Origin: an uncultured Alphaproteobacteria bacterium
Lineage (GTDB): Bacteria; Pseudomonadota; Alphaproteobacteria; RF32; CAG-239
Assembly (NCBI GenBank): GCA_910585375.1
Contig: CAJUCZ010000034.1
Span: forward strand, 1 to 16,498
Reading direction: 5' to 3'
DNA length: 16,498 bases
This document shows positions 1-7,927 of the stretch, piece after piece (the first letter of the stretch is position 1; each line of letters opens with the position of its first letter). The notes below the pieces were generated by a model. That model was not told the DNA's origin. It did no database searches and saw only the letters and a list, made by a program, of their open reading frames with translations. The position numbers were made by a program, and so were the translations under genes.

Positions 1-306
1 ATAATGACCGCGCATGTAAGGAACTCAAATATACCAAGACTTGTCCGTCCGGTCAGAAGCTTAAAAAGAACTCCGGTCGTTGTACTTACGATTCATCTTA
101 CGGGACTTGCTGTACGCCGTCTGATTGTCCGGCTTATACGTCTTTAACGTCTTCATCCTACGGCACGAACGGTACCGATGGCTGCGAGTATGCCTGCTAC
201 TATACCTGCAACCCTAACTGCCCGTCTTCTCACCCGTACTCTTCCGATCCCACGGGTTGTTCTGACCGCACCACAAACGGATGCGGCAACAAAACCTGTT
301 ATAACT
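1..306 (+). repeat. Left copy of a ~305-bp direct repeat inside Cys-rich genes
   Basis: Bases 1-305 align without gaps to 10263-10567 (constant offset 10262). I count 17 mismatches, all in the first 89 bases. Bases 90-306 are identical to 10352-10568, which is 217 bp without a mismatch including all third codon positions. Similarity stops abruptly after 306. Both copies lie in the same frame of + strand Cys-rich genes, so they form direct repeats around the whole dcw operon. Confidence 0.9.
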
Positions 307-710
307 ATAAAGCTTGCTGCGACAATCAATGCGAAAACGATATTCCCTGCGGTACAGATTATTACCAGACAACCGGTCGGGATGGTTGCGGCAACACTTG
401 CTATAACTGCTATCGAGGAAAAATATACGAACAGAGAACAAGCGCTTACGCTACAGGATCAGGACGCAGTTACTCCGTTGTTGAAACCATAGGGCAAACT
501 TGTCGTTATAAAAGCGGCGGCAGCAGCAGTCTTGGAAGCTTTAGCCGTACATTGGGCTGCTGGGATTGCGATTACAGCCATGCCACCTGTGCAGCCAACT
601 GCGGCAGCAGTTGTTACCACAGCAACTCTGCTTATGACAGTTACCCCAATCACAGCATTGACTACTCTTACAAATGCGACTCAAGCTGGACCGGAGAATA
701 CTGTAACTAA
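1..710 (+). CDS. Cys-rich, probably secreted protein, 3' part (5' end outside window)
   Basis: An open frame runs from the window edge (first full codon at 3) to TAA at 708-710, giving 235 residues with about 28 cysteines. The start lies to the left and is not seen. The first ~100 residues match residues 138-238 of the complete Cys-rich protein at 9854-11038: a KLKKNSGRC segment, a C-C-T-P-S-D-C segment and a C-x3-C-x3-C-x3-C run (EYACYYTCNPNC). After 'CYN' the two proteins diverge completely. The tail here has several CxxC or Cx2-3C pairs (GCGNTCYNC, GCWDCDY), Ser/Gly/Tyr-rich spacers and no membrane segment, and ends EYCN. By analogy with its paralogue it should be exported and disulfide-bonded, but its own signal peptide is not in the window. 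I do not recognise a named family and assign no function. It converges on ftsZ with a gap of 90 bp. Confidence 0.8.
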   Translation, partial: NDRACKELKYTKTCPSGQKLKKNSGRCTYDSSYGTCCTPSDCPAYTSLTSSSYGTNGTDGCEYACYYTCNPNCPSSHPYSSDPTGCSDRTTNGCGNKTCYNYKACCDNQCENDIPCGTDYYQTTGRDGCGNTCYNCYRGKIYEQRTSAYATGSGRSYSVVETIGQTCRYKSGGSSSLGSFSRTLGCWDCDYSHATCAANCGSSCYHSNSAYDSYPNHSIDYSYKCDSSWTGEYCN

Positions 711-726
711 CACCCCTATAAAAAAA

Positions 727-767
727 CTCTCTTTTTTCCACCCTTTAAAAGAATAGAGAAAAGAGAG
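727..767. terminator. Weak inverted repeat between convergent genes
   Basis: CTCTCTTTT at 727-735 pairs with AAAAGAGAG at 759-767 across a 23-base loop. It sits between the convergent 3' ends of the left Cys-rich gene and ftsZ, where a terminator is expected. The stem is AT-rich and the loop is long, so it is a weak candidate. No better hairpin is visible in 711-800. Confidence 0.25.
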
Positions 768-800
768 ATTCCTTATGGCAAAATAATTAAACTTTTCCGC

Positions 801-2489
801 TTATCTTCTGCGCAAGAAGGACGGAATGTCCAAATTCATTTTATCTTCATAGTCATTGTCGGCAAAAGACGGAGAAACCGGCTCCTGAAAACGCTCGTTT
901 TCTTTCATTTTTTTACGGTTTCTTCTGGCAATTGAAAAACCGGTAACTCTCTCAATCAGGGTCGGCGTATGTTCTTCTTCGTCATCAACAATGAGCTGCT
1001 CCGGCTCTTCTCTCTTCGGAGCAAAAATACCCGGATTATGGTCCGGAAACAGTTCCGGCTCTTCCTCAACAACTCTCACTGTCGTTTTGGCAGCAAAAAC
1101 ATTGTCGTCCGATGCCAGAATATTGTTCAATGTATTGGCATCATTAGCGGAGGTATCTTCATTTTTGTTAATAATAGCTTTGAACAAAGCCGAGGCTTTT
1201 GGCATTTCACCCATGGCAGAAGACTTCTCTATCATGTCAAAATCTTCAAAACGTCTTACTTCTGCCGGGGCTGCCGCTGCAGGAGCCGCAACTGTCTCTG
1301 CGGCATCTTCCTCGATTCGTTCTTCTTCAAACGAAACTATCTCTGCAGCATCGATAGCTTCTTCCATTTCTGCAGCCTCGTCAATATCATGGGCTGAGAA
1401 CTTCTCCAAATTTGAATCAATTTCAACATTCGGAGCAATCGGAGCCGAAACTTTTTCTTCCGTAAAACTTTCGGCAATATAATCTTGCGCTTTCGGAGCT
1501 TTGGCCTTAACCGCAACTTTTTCGCCAATACCGGTAGCAACGATAGACACGCGAATTTTTCCGACCAATGCCTCATCATAACTGGAACCGAAAATAATAT
1601 TGGCTTCTTCGTCAACTTCTTCTTTAATGCGGCTGGCAGCCTCATCGATTTCAAACAATGTAATGTCCGAACCGCCCGTAATGTTAATCAACACACCTTT
1701 GGCGCCGCGCATGGAACAATCGTCAAGCAACGGATTGGAAAGAGCCTGCTCGGCGGCTTTTACGGCACGATCCTCACCCTCGGCCTCGCCTGTTCCCATA
1801 ATCGCCTTGCCTTTGTCTTCCATAATCGACTTGATATCTGCAAAATCAAGGTTAATCAATCCCGGCATCATCATCAGGTCGGTAATGGAGCGCACGCCTG
1901 CATACAAGACATTGTCAGCCATAACAAAAGCATCGGCCAGAGTTGTCTTTTTGTCGGCAACCCGAAACAGGTTTTGATTAGGAATAATGATAATACTGTC
2001 CACTTCGCTTGTAAAAGTCTCAACAGCGCTTTCGGCTGTTTCCATTCTCTTCCGGCCTTCAAACTGAAAAGGCTTGGTTACCACACCGACAGTCAAAATT
2101 CCTTTTTCTTTGGCAATTTTAGCCACAACCGGAGCCGCACCACTGCCTGTTCCGCCGCCCATACCGGCCGTAATAAATACCATATTGGCGCCTTCAAGCT
2201 CTTTCTCAATCTCCTCACGGGCTTCTTCTGCCGCCAATTTTCCGACTTCCGGCCGTGCACCTGCCCCCAATCCCTGTGTTGTTTCAAGACCAAGCTGAAT
2301 TTTACGGCTGGCAGAAGAATGAGCCAGCGCCTGCGCATCTGTATTGGCAACAATAAAATCAACACCTTCCAAATTTTGCGCAATCATGTTATTTACGGCA
2401 TTTCCGCCGCCGCCGCCGACACCGATAACTGAAATCCGCGGTTTCAAATGCATAACTGTTTTCTCAGGAACGGCTAATTTGATTGACAT
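801..2489 (-). CDS. ftsZ: Cell division GTPase FtsZ
   Basis: FtsZ is the tubulin-like GTPase that polymerises into the cytoplasmic Z-ring. The 562-residue protein shows the nucleotide-binding GVGGGGGN loop (23-30), the tubulin signature GGGTGSG (111-117) and the T7-loop sequence LDFADIKSIM that completes the neighbour's active site. From about residue 320 follows a linker of more than 200 residues, rich in Glu and Ala with an APAAAAPAE stretch, typical of alphaproteobacterial FtsZ. The protein ends in the conserved C-terminal peptide LDIPSFLRRR that binds FtsA and other partners. I chose ATG at 2489: an in-frame GTG at 2501 overlaps the only Shine-Dalgarno-like GGAG (2502-2505), leaving ATG 2489 with an 11-base spacer. 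It is last in the operon, 80 bp after ftsA. lpxC, which often follows ftsZ in related bacteria, is not here. Confidence 0.97.
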   Translation of the reverse strand: MSIKLAVPEKTVMHLKPRISVIGVGGGGGNAVNNMIAQNLEGVDFIVANTDAQALAHSSASRKIQLGLETTQGLGAGARPEVGKLAAEEAREEIEKELEGANMVFITAGMGGGTGSGAAPVVAKIAKEKGILTVGVVTKPFQFEGRKRMETAESAVETFTSEVDSIIIIPNQNLFRVADKKTTLADAFVMADNVLYAGVRSITDLMMMPGLINLDFADIKSIMEDKGKAIMGTGEAEGEDRAVKAAEQALSNPLLDDCSMRGAKGVLINITGGSDITLFEIDEAASRIKEEVDEEANIIFGSSYDEALVGKIRVSIVATGIGEKVAVKAKAPKAQDYIAESFTEEKVSAPIAPNVEIDSNLEKFSAHDIDEAAEMEEAIDAAEIVSFEEERIEEDAAETVAAPAAAAPAEVRRFEDFDMIEKSSAMGEMPKASALFKAIINKNEDTSANDANTLNNILASDDNVFAAKTTVRVVEEEPELFPDHNPGIFAPKREEPEQLIVDDEEEHTPTLIERVTGFSIARRNRKKMKENERFQEPVSPSFADNDYEDKMNLDIPSFLRRR

Positions 2490-2504
2490 GGTGCTTTTCA
2501 CTCC

Positions 2505-2533
2505 AAAATACTAAAATACACTTTGGATATCAA
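2505..2533 (-). promoter_or_regulatory. Possible internal ftsZ promoter
   Basis: On the - strand TTGATA (2533-2528) is followed after 17 bases by TATTTT (2510-2505), in the 80-bp AT-rich ftsA-ftsZ gap. ftsZ often has its own promoter. The predicted start would fall at about 2498, past the GGAG, giving an almost leaderless mRNA, so this may be chance in AT-rich DNA. Confidence 0.22.
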
Positions 2534-2569
2534 TATACGCATTCAATAATTAAGTTTTAGTTACCAAGA

Positions 2570-3811
2570 TTAAAAATTTTGCTTTATCCACGAGAAAATT
2601 TTGCCCAACCCGCCGACACTGCGTACTGGCTTGTTAATAATTTTGTTCGGGCGTTTTTCCGTATAATTCAGAGCATACATCAAAAGTCCGACACAAGTTG
2701 AATAGGCCGGATTTGTAAAAACCTCAGGCTGATTGATATCTGCTTTTGGTTTCCAGACCCGCACTTCCTTATCCAACACCATCGTCGCAACTTCACGAAT
2801 ACCGGGAAGCTGACTGCCGCCGCCGGTCAAAACAACGCGATGGCTTGGCATGTCCTTCAACCCCTGTTCCTCCAGCTTCATGTTAACCAGCTCAAAAATT
2901 TCTTCAATCCGGGGCGTGATAATACTGATCAAATCAGCCTTTGTAATCTGACGGATACTGCTGTCATCTTCTTCTCCGACCGGATAAACGTTAATAGTCT
3001 CTTCTTTGTCTTTGCTGGTCAGAAAGGCGCAGCCGTGATAAGTCTTCAGCCGCTCGGCATTGGCAATGGACGTTGTCAGCCCATAGGCAATGTCATTTGT
3101 CACATTATTCCCGCCCACGGGCAGTGCCGCAAAATATACCGGATAACCGTGCCTGAACGTGGCAATACTGGTCGTACCGCCGCCAATATCAATAACAGTC
3201 GCCCCAATCTCTTTCTCATCATCCACCAAACAGGCCAATCCGGAAGCGTAAGAAGAAAAAGCCCTGCCTACAATTTCCAGATGCGCATTCTCTATAACAG
3301 TCGAAAGATTGCGGTAAGTAATGTCCGGTACCAGTCCGAGCACAATATCAACCGCCAATTTCTCAGCAAAAATATTTCGCGGATCTTTAATCTCTTCACC
3401 GCCGTCCAAACGATAGTTCGTTGGCAGACAATGCACCAGATCACACCCGTCAACGCTGATTTTATTCAGTCCTTTTTCCAAAACCTTATTTAAATCAGCC
3501 TCATTAATCGGACGGTTTTTATTAAGGGAAATTGCCGCATTTTTGATGGAACTGTGAATCTTGTCACCGGAAATATTGACAATAATTTTGCTTATACGTT
3601 CATTGGCCCGCTGCTCGGCAGCCTCAACAGCGTTGCAAACCGCCAACGTCGCCTTGTTAATATCCGTCACCACGCCGTTTTTAATACCGCTGGAAGCATT
3701 ATAACCGTAACCGGCAATTTTAATCTGCCCTTCACGGCTGACTTTCGCAATCACGCAACAAACTTTTGAAGATCCCACATCCAAAGCTGCAAATGTTGAC
3801 GACTTGTTCAA
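2570..3811 (-). CDS. ftsA: Cell division protein FtsA
   Basis: FtsA is the actin-like ATPase that tethers FtsZ filaments to the membrane. The 413-residue protein shows the phosphate-1 motif LDVGSSKV (10-17), the phosphate-2 motif VIDIGGGTTSIA in the middle and the adenosine motif VVLTGGGSQLPG in the last quarter. It ends in an amphipathic helix (GGLGKIFSWIKQNF), the usual membrane-targeting tail. There is no ATG near the beginning. TTG at 3811 has the purine-rich GGGGGAG (3821-3815) just upstream; an alternative TTG at 3829 would add six residues but has a poorer site. The gene follows ftsQ by about 54 bp and precedes ftsZ. A rare start codon may keep FtsA low relative to FtsZ; that is inference. 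Confidence 0.96.
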   Translation of the reverse strand: MNKSSTFAALDVGSSKVCCVIAKVSREGQIKIAGYGYNASSGIKNGVVTDINKATLAVCNAVEAAEQRANERISKIIVNISGDKIHSSIKNAAISLNKNRPINEADLNKVLEKGLNKISVDGCDLVHCLPTNYRLDGGEEIKDPRNIFAEKLAVDIVLGLVPDITYRNLSTVIENAHLEIVGRAFSSYASGLACLVDDEKEIGATVIDIGGGTTSIATFRHGYPVYFAALPVGGNNVTNDIAYGLTTSIANAERLKTYHGCAFLTSKDKEETINVYPVGEEDDSSIRQITKADLISIITPRIEEIFELVNMKLEEQGLKDMPSHRVVLTGGGSQLPGIREVATMVLDKEVRVWKPKADINQPEVFTNPAYSTCVGLLMYALNYTEKRPNKIINKPVRSVGGLGKIFSWIKQNF

Positions 3812-3865
3812 GTTCTCCCCCTTCTTCAAACTTTCCGGTTTGTCTTACGGCAGCGGCATCCTTTG

Positions 3866-4735
3866 TCAGGTTGCTCTTTCCTTGCCGTTATTAAGCTTAA
3901 GCGGTTCTTTAATAGCCGTTTTTCTAAGCTTGATAACCACCTTATCCTTTAACCTTAAATCAATTATGGTTAATTTACGTTTAAGAATCCCTTTTGTCAT
4001 ATTTAATTTTAGCAATTTTTTCCACGCTTTTTCAACTCCCTCTTCCGGCAGCTTCACGGTAATGCCGTTTCTGATGTCGTCCAACACCAGATTCCAGCGC
4101 CGCTGCGAAATATAATTCGCCACCTTCACCCGCTTAAACACCGCATTGTCTTTTTGAATAATATTAAGCAAGGCATTAATATTTTCCGGCGCACCGGCAC
4201 CGACAATCAACAGGATTGGCTTATCCGGTTTAAAATCAGCATGAATAACCTTTCCGTCTTCATCTATCGGATGAAACTTTTCTGAAATCTGCCAAATTGA
4301 CTTTACCTGCTTTTCAACAATGCCGATTTGCACGACATTTGGCATAAAAGACTTCTTAACCACCGCCGATTTCACCCACGGCAGCATCTCAACCCTTTTC
4401 TTAATTTCCGCCACGTCAACCTGAAAAATATTATCGTTGCGGCTCAGCCCCACCGCCTGACGCAATGCCTCGGCACTCGTTTTTTCATGTCCCAAAACCA
4501 ATACCTCGTCAACACCGAAACCATGCTTCCCGCTAAAAGCGTAAAACTCCTGCGCCCACTCGCTGAATTGTTTGCTGACCAGACTTTGCTTAACCGTGGC
4601 CGTTAAAGAAGCCAAAACCAGAATCATCCCGAGCACAACCAAACTTCCGGCCAGGCGATAAGGCCATTCTGCCGGAAGCCTGACAATGTCTTCCAGCGGA
4701 TCAGGCGCTATTTTGGTTTTGTTTTTTCCAAACAT
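3866..4735 (-). CDS. ftsQ: Cell division protein FtsQ
   Basis: FtsQ is a bitopic inner-membrane protein of the divisome that links early and late division proteins through FtsB and FtsL. The 289-residue protein has a charged cytoplasmic N-terminus, one membrane helix at about 28-47, and a periplasmic POTRA domain at about 74-142 containing NIFQVDVAEIKKRV and LPWVKSAVVKKSFMPN. A FtsQ-type beta domain follows. The ATG at 4733-4735 shares one base with the murB stop codon (TAATG), so translation is probably coupled. The highly basic C-terminal part (KLRKTAIKEPLKLNNGK) is unremarkable. The assignment is supported by fold motifs and by its position between murB and ftsA. Confidence 0.93.
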   Translation of the reverse strand: MFGKNKTKIAPDPLEDIVRLPAEWPYRLAGSLVVLGMILVLASLTATVKQSLVSKQFSEWAQEFYAFSGKHGFGVDEVLVLGHEKTSAEALRQAVGLSRNDNIFQVDVAEIKKRVEMLPWVKSAVVKKSFMPNVVQIGIVEKQVKSIWQISEKFHPIDEDGKVIHADFKPDKPILLIVGAGAPENINALLNIIQKDNAVFKRVKVANYISQRRWNLVLDDIRNGITVKLPEEGVEKAWKKLLKLNMTKGILKRKLTIIDLRLKDKVVIKLRKTAIKEPLKLNNGKERAT

Positions 4736-5670
4736 TATTTCTTCATAATTCCCATACGCTTAACTTCCCATTCCAAAACAATGGAAGTCTTTTCCTTAAC
4801 CCGGTTAATAATATCTTCCCCCAGCGTTTCAATGTCATTGGCCGTCGCCTTGCCGGTATTGATCAGAAAATTGCAATGTTTTTCCGAAACCTTGGCGCCG
4901 TTAACGCTCATCCCGCAGCAGCCGGACTTCTTAATCAGCTCCCATGCTTTCAAACCTTCCGGATTCTTAAAAGTCGAACCGGCTGTTTTTTCATTATATG
5001 GCTGATTGGCAATTCTGTACTGCCGCTGCTCTTCCAGAATACGGGCAATATTTTCTTTCTTGTCCTTTGCAGCCCGAAAAGTAATGGACGTAATAATCCA
5101 GTCATCGGGAAAAAGGCTGCTGCGATAAGAAAGCATCAGGTCATCGACCGTCACCGTTTCTTTTTCACCGCGTCCGTTTACAATTGTCGCACGGGCAATC
5201 ACATCTTTCACGCACCGCCCGAAACAACCGGCATTAGTCTTGACCGAACCGCCGATAACGCCGGGAATTGAACACAAAAATTCCAAACCACCCAGCTCAT
5301 TATCCAACATGACTTTTTTCAAATCGACATTACGCACGCCGGCAAAACAGATAATCTCATTATTTTTTACTTTAATCTGCTTAAAATACTTGCTGTCCAG
5401 ACGAATAACCACACCTGTTATTCCGCCGTCACGCACCAACAGATTGGACCCGCCGCCGATCACACACACGGGCAGATTATACGGCATCATTTTAAGAAAA
5501 AAACCCAAATCGTCTTCATCTTCCGGATGATACATCACATCTGCCGGACCGCCGACGCCAAACCATGTATATTTTGACATTGGTACGTTGGTATTATAAC
5601 GTCCCCGGACTTCAGGAAGAAAATCTACCAGTTCTTTTCTTTTCGGCCACAGCCACTTTAATCCCAACAT
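4735..5670 (-). CDS. murB: UDP-N-acetylenolpyruvoylglucosamine reductase MurB
   Basis: MurB uses FAD and NADPH to reduce UDP-GlcNAc-enolpyruvate to UDP-MurNAc in the cytoplasm. In 311 residues I see the FAD-binding IGGGSNLLVRDGG (71-83), SIPGVIGGSVKTNAG (134-148), the YRSS segment (182-185), GSTFKNP (231-237) with the catalytic Ser at 232, and GAKVSEKHCNFLIN (258-271). A C-terminal Glu near 302 (LEWEVKRMG) matches the usual proton-relay Glu. Its length fits a type II MurB. ATG 5670 is preceded by a perfect AGGAGG with a 4-5 base spacer. The stop overlaps ftsQ by one base. murC, normally directly upstream, is missing: murG ends only 14 bp before murB. Confidence 0.97.
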   Translation of the reverse strand: MLGLKWLWPKRKELVDFLPEVRGRYNTNVPMSKYTWFGVGGPADVMYHPEDEDDLGFFLKMMPYNLPVCVIGGGSNLLVRDGGITGVVIRLDSKYFKQIKVKNNEIICFAGVRNVDLKKVMLDNELGGLEFLCSIPGVIGGSVKTNAGCFGRCVKDVIARATIVNGRGEKETVTVDDLMLSYRSSLFPDDWIITSITFRAAKDKKENIARILEEQRQYRIANQPYNEKTAGSTFKNPEGLKAWELIKKSGCCGMSVNGAKVSEKHCNFLINTGKATANDIETLGEDIINRVKEKTSIVLEWEVKRMGIMKK

Positions 5671-5684
5671 TTTTCCTCCTGATT

Positions 5685-6800
5685 TTATCTTGCTGAAATT
5701 TCACGTTCCACAGCATCGGCAAAACGCTGTGCCGCATCATTAATCGCAGTTTTTTTGGCATTGTCAGACATTTTTTTCATTTTTTTCGGATTCGCAATCG
5801 CCTCCTTTAGTATGAGAGCCAGCGTCTCCGGCATAAAATCTTTCTGCCGGATAACCTCCGCGCCTTTGGCTTCTCCCAAAGTCCGCGCATTGTACGACTG
5901 GTGATCATCCGCAGCAATCGGCAACGGCACCAAAACCGACGGCAAACCGGCAATAGCTATCTCCGAAACTGAAGACGCCCCCGCCCGCGATACAATCAAA
6001 TCCGTTGAAGCATAAAGCTCGTCCATATTATCAAAAAAAGCAGAAACCACAACTTGGGCATTACACCCCTGATAAGCGTTTTCAACCAGTGTTACGTCAT
6101 CTTTCCGGCATTGCTGAAAAATCTTCAACTTTTTCTGTTCAGTCTTGTCCAAAGCCGCTACTGCTGCCGGAACCACTTCGCTGAACACTTTTGCCCCTTG
6201 GCTTCCGCCCAGAACCAACAACTGAAAGGCATCAGCCGCCACACGCTCTTTATATTTTCCTTCTCCGGTTTTGACAATCGCCCCCCGTACCGGCATACCA
6301 GTCAACAGCGTTTTAACATTTGCCGGCGTATATTTTACATTTTTAAAACTCTGTGCAATCAGCGAGGCATATTTGCTCAAAAAACGGTTGGTCCGACTCA
6401 TAACCGCATTCTGTTCATGCAAAATCAAATCCGTTCCGAGCAGAATGGCCGCCATCGATGCCGGAAAAGAGGCATACCCGCCGAAACCGACCACACATTT
6501 CGGCCGTTTTTTCAAAATCAGAAAACCGGCCTGCAAAATGCCGATACAGGTCTTGAACAAACTTTTAAGCTTAAACCATTTTGACTTTCCGACCAGCGCT
6601 CCGGCCCAGACCGCATAATTCGGAATCTCGCCCAAATGCCCTTTATAATTGTCTTTGCCGCGGCTGTCGGTAATCAACGCCAGACGGTATCCCCGCTTTA
6701 ACAATTCTTCCGCCAAAGCCTCGGCCGGATAAACATGACCGCCGGTTCCGCCGGCTGTTAAAAAGATTAAGGGTTTTGCTTTCTTTTTAGTACGTTTCAT
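5685..6800 (-). CDS. murG: UDP-GlcNAc:lipid I N-acetylglucosaminyltransferase MurG
   Basis: MurG adds GlcNAc to lipid I at the inner face of the membrane, making lipid II. The 371-residue GT-B protein has the N-terminal glycine loop AGGTGGH (16-22), GFGGY (105-109), HEQN (128-131), the second glycine loop GGSQGA (198-203), SRAGASSVSE (271-280) and the donor-binding DDHQSYNA (298-305). Hydrophobic and basic segments near 68-100 fit its membrane association. The frame stays open further upstream, but ATG 6800 has GGAGG with a six-base spacer and begins at the family's usual N-terminus. It overlaps the end of ftsW by 14 bp, implying coupled translation. Confidence 0.97.
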   Translation of the reverse strand: MKRTKKKAKPLIFLTAGGTGGHVYPAEALAEELLKRGYRLALITDSRGKDNYKGHLGEIPNYAVWAGALVGKSKWFKLKSLFKTCIGILQAGFLILKKRPKCVVGFGGYASFPASMAAILLGTDLILHEQNAVMSRTNRFLSKYASLIAQSFKNVKYTPANVKTLLTGMPVRGAIVKTGEGKYKERVAADAFQLLVLGGSQGAKVFSEVVPAAVAALDKTEQKKLKIFQQCRKDDVTLVENAYQGCNAQVVVSAFFDNMDELYASTDLIVSRAGASSVSEIAIAGLPSVLVPLPIAADDHQSYNARTLGEAKGAEVIRQKDFMPETLALILKEAIANPKKMKKMSDNAKKTAINDAAQRFADAVEREISAR

Positions 6801-7923
6801 CTTTATCCTCCGCATGAACATTTTTTCGGGTAATTGCCAGCAGCATTCCCATTCCCAACGCAGTTGCCAAAACTGAAGAGCCGCCGTAAGAAACAAACGG
6901 CATTGTCATTCCTTTTGTCGGCATCAGATGCAGCGTGGACGCCATATTAATAATACCCTGCACCCCAAACGATGCACACAGGCCGGAAGCTGACAAAATA
7001 ATAAACAAATTGTTGTCTTTAAGCGATATGATCATCGACCGTATGACTATTATGGCAAAGACCGCTACAATAAACAAGCACAAAATCAATCCGTATTCTT
7101 CTGCCGCCACGGCAAAAATAAAGTCGGTATGTGCATCGGGAATATTCATCTTGACTACGCCTTCCCCCGGCCCTTTACCAAACAAACTTCCGTTCTGAAA
7201 AGCCTCCAGCGACTTTCGCACCTGATAACTGAGCTCGCCGCCGGACGCCAGAAACTGGTTCACGCGGTTATGCACATGGTCAAAAGTAAAATAAGCGGTC
7301 ACCAGCATAGCCAGAAATCCCAATCCCATTGCTGCCACAAACTTTATGGACAACCCGGCCAGAAAAAACTGAAAAGCCCAAATACAAGAAACCACAATCG
7401 TCATCCCGACATCAGGCTGCAACAGCAATAAACCGACTGTTAAAACAAACAGAAAAACAGAAATCAGATTCCCCGGAAAATTTGCCGACTTATTCTGCCC
7501 GTCAAACAACCATGCGGCTACAACGATAAAAGTCGGCTTAACAAATTCGGAAGGCTGCAACGTAAAGCCCAGAATTCTGATCCAACGCGTAGCACCTTTG
7601 ACTTCAAACCCCCATATCAACGTAAAAACCATCAGAACAATCGTCGCGGCATATCCCAAAATCGCCACACGGCGGATGGCTTTCAGACTTTGCATGGATA
7701 AAAACAACATCAGGGACAACGCCAAAGGCATAAAAAACAATTGGCGCTTCACAAAATGATAACTGTCCGCCCCAATCCGATTAGCCACCGACGGGCTGGC
7801 CGAAAAAGTCAGCAACAATCCGACCATAACCAAAGACAAAATCAAAGACAGCAAAACCTTGTCAACAGTCCACCACCAGTTGCTCAAAACGCTTCGGGAA
7901 TTTCTGGCCAGATTAATCATCAT
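6787..7923 (-). CDS. ftsW: Septal peptidoglycan glycosyltransferase FtsW (SEDS family)
   Basis: FtsW is the SEDS polymerase that, with its cognate class B PBP, builds septal glycan strands from lipid II. The 378-residue polytopic protein has about ten hydrophobic segments beginning near residue 22. Family motifs include GATRWI (110-115), QPSEFVKP (123-130), QPDVGMT (169-175), PDAHTDFIFAVAAEE (262-276, with the catalytic Asp in TDF) and KGMTMPFVSYGGSS (337-350). These and the dcw location favour FtsW over RodA. ATG 7923 lies four bases after the mraY stop. Two Met codons are adjacent, and the upstream purine run AAGAAG is a weak ribosome site, so translation may depend on mraY. murD, which usually separates mraY and ftsW, is absent. 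Confidence 0.96.
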   Translation of the reverse strand: MMINLARNSRSVLSNWWWTVDKVLLSLILSLVMVGLLLTFSASPSVANRIGADSYHFVKRQLFFMPLALSLMLFLSMQSLKAIRRVAILGYAATIVLMVFTLIWGFEVKGATRWIRILGFTLQPSEFVKPTFIVVAAWLFDGQNKSANFPGNLISVFLFVLTVGLLLLQPDVGMTIVVSCIWAFQFFLAGLSIKFVAAMGLGFLAMLVTAYFTFDHVHNRVNQFLASGGELSYQVRKSLEAFQNGSLFGKGPGEGVVKMNIPDAHTDFIFAVAAEEYGLILCLFIVAVFAIIVIRSMIISLKDNNLFIILSASGLCASFGVQGIINMASTLHLMPTKGMTMPFVSYGGSSVLATALGMGMLLAITRKNVHAEDKDETY

Positions 7924-7927
7924 CTTC

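Noticed and set aside
1485..2432. 315-codon + strand frame opposite ftsZ, and similar long frames opposite ftsA (2840-3493) and murG (6054-6584)
   Set aside because: Their products resemble no protein family and lie wholly within strongly recognised genes; they are codon-bias shadows.
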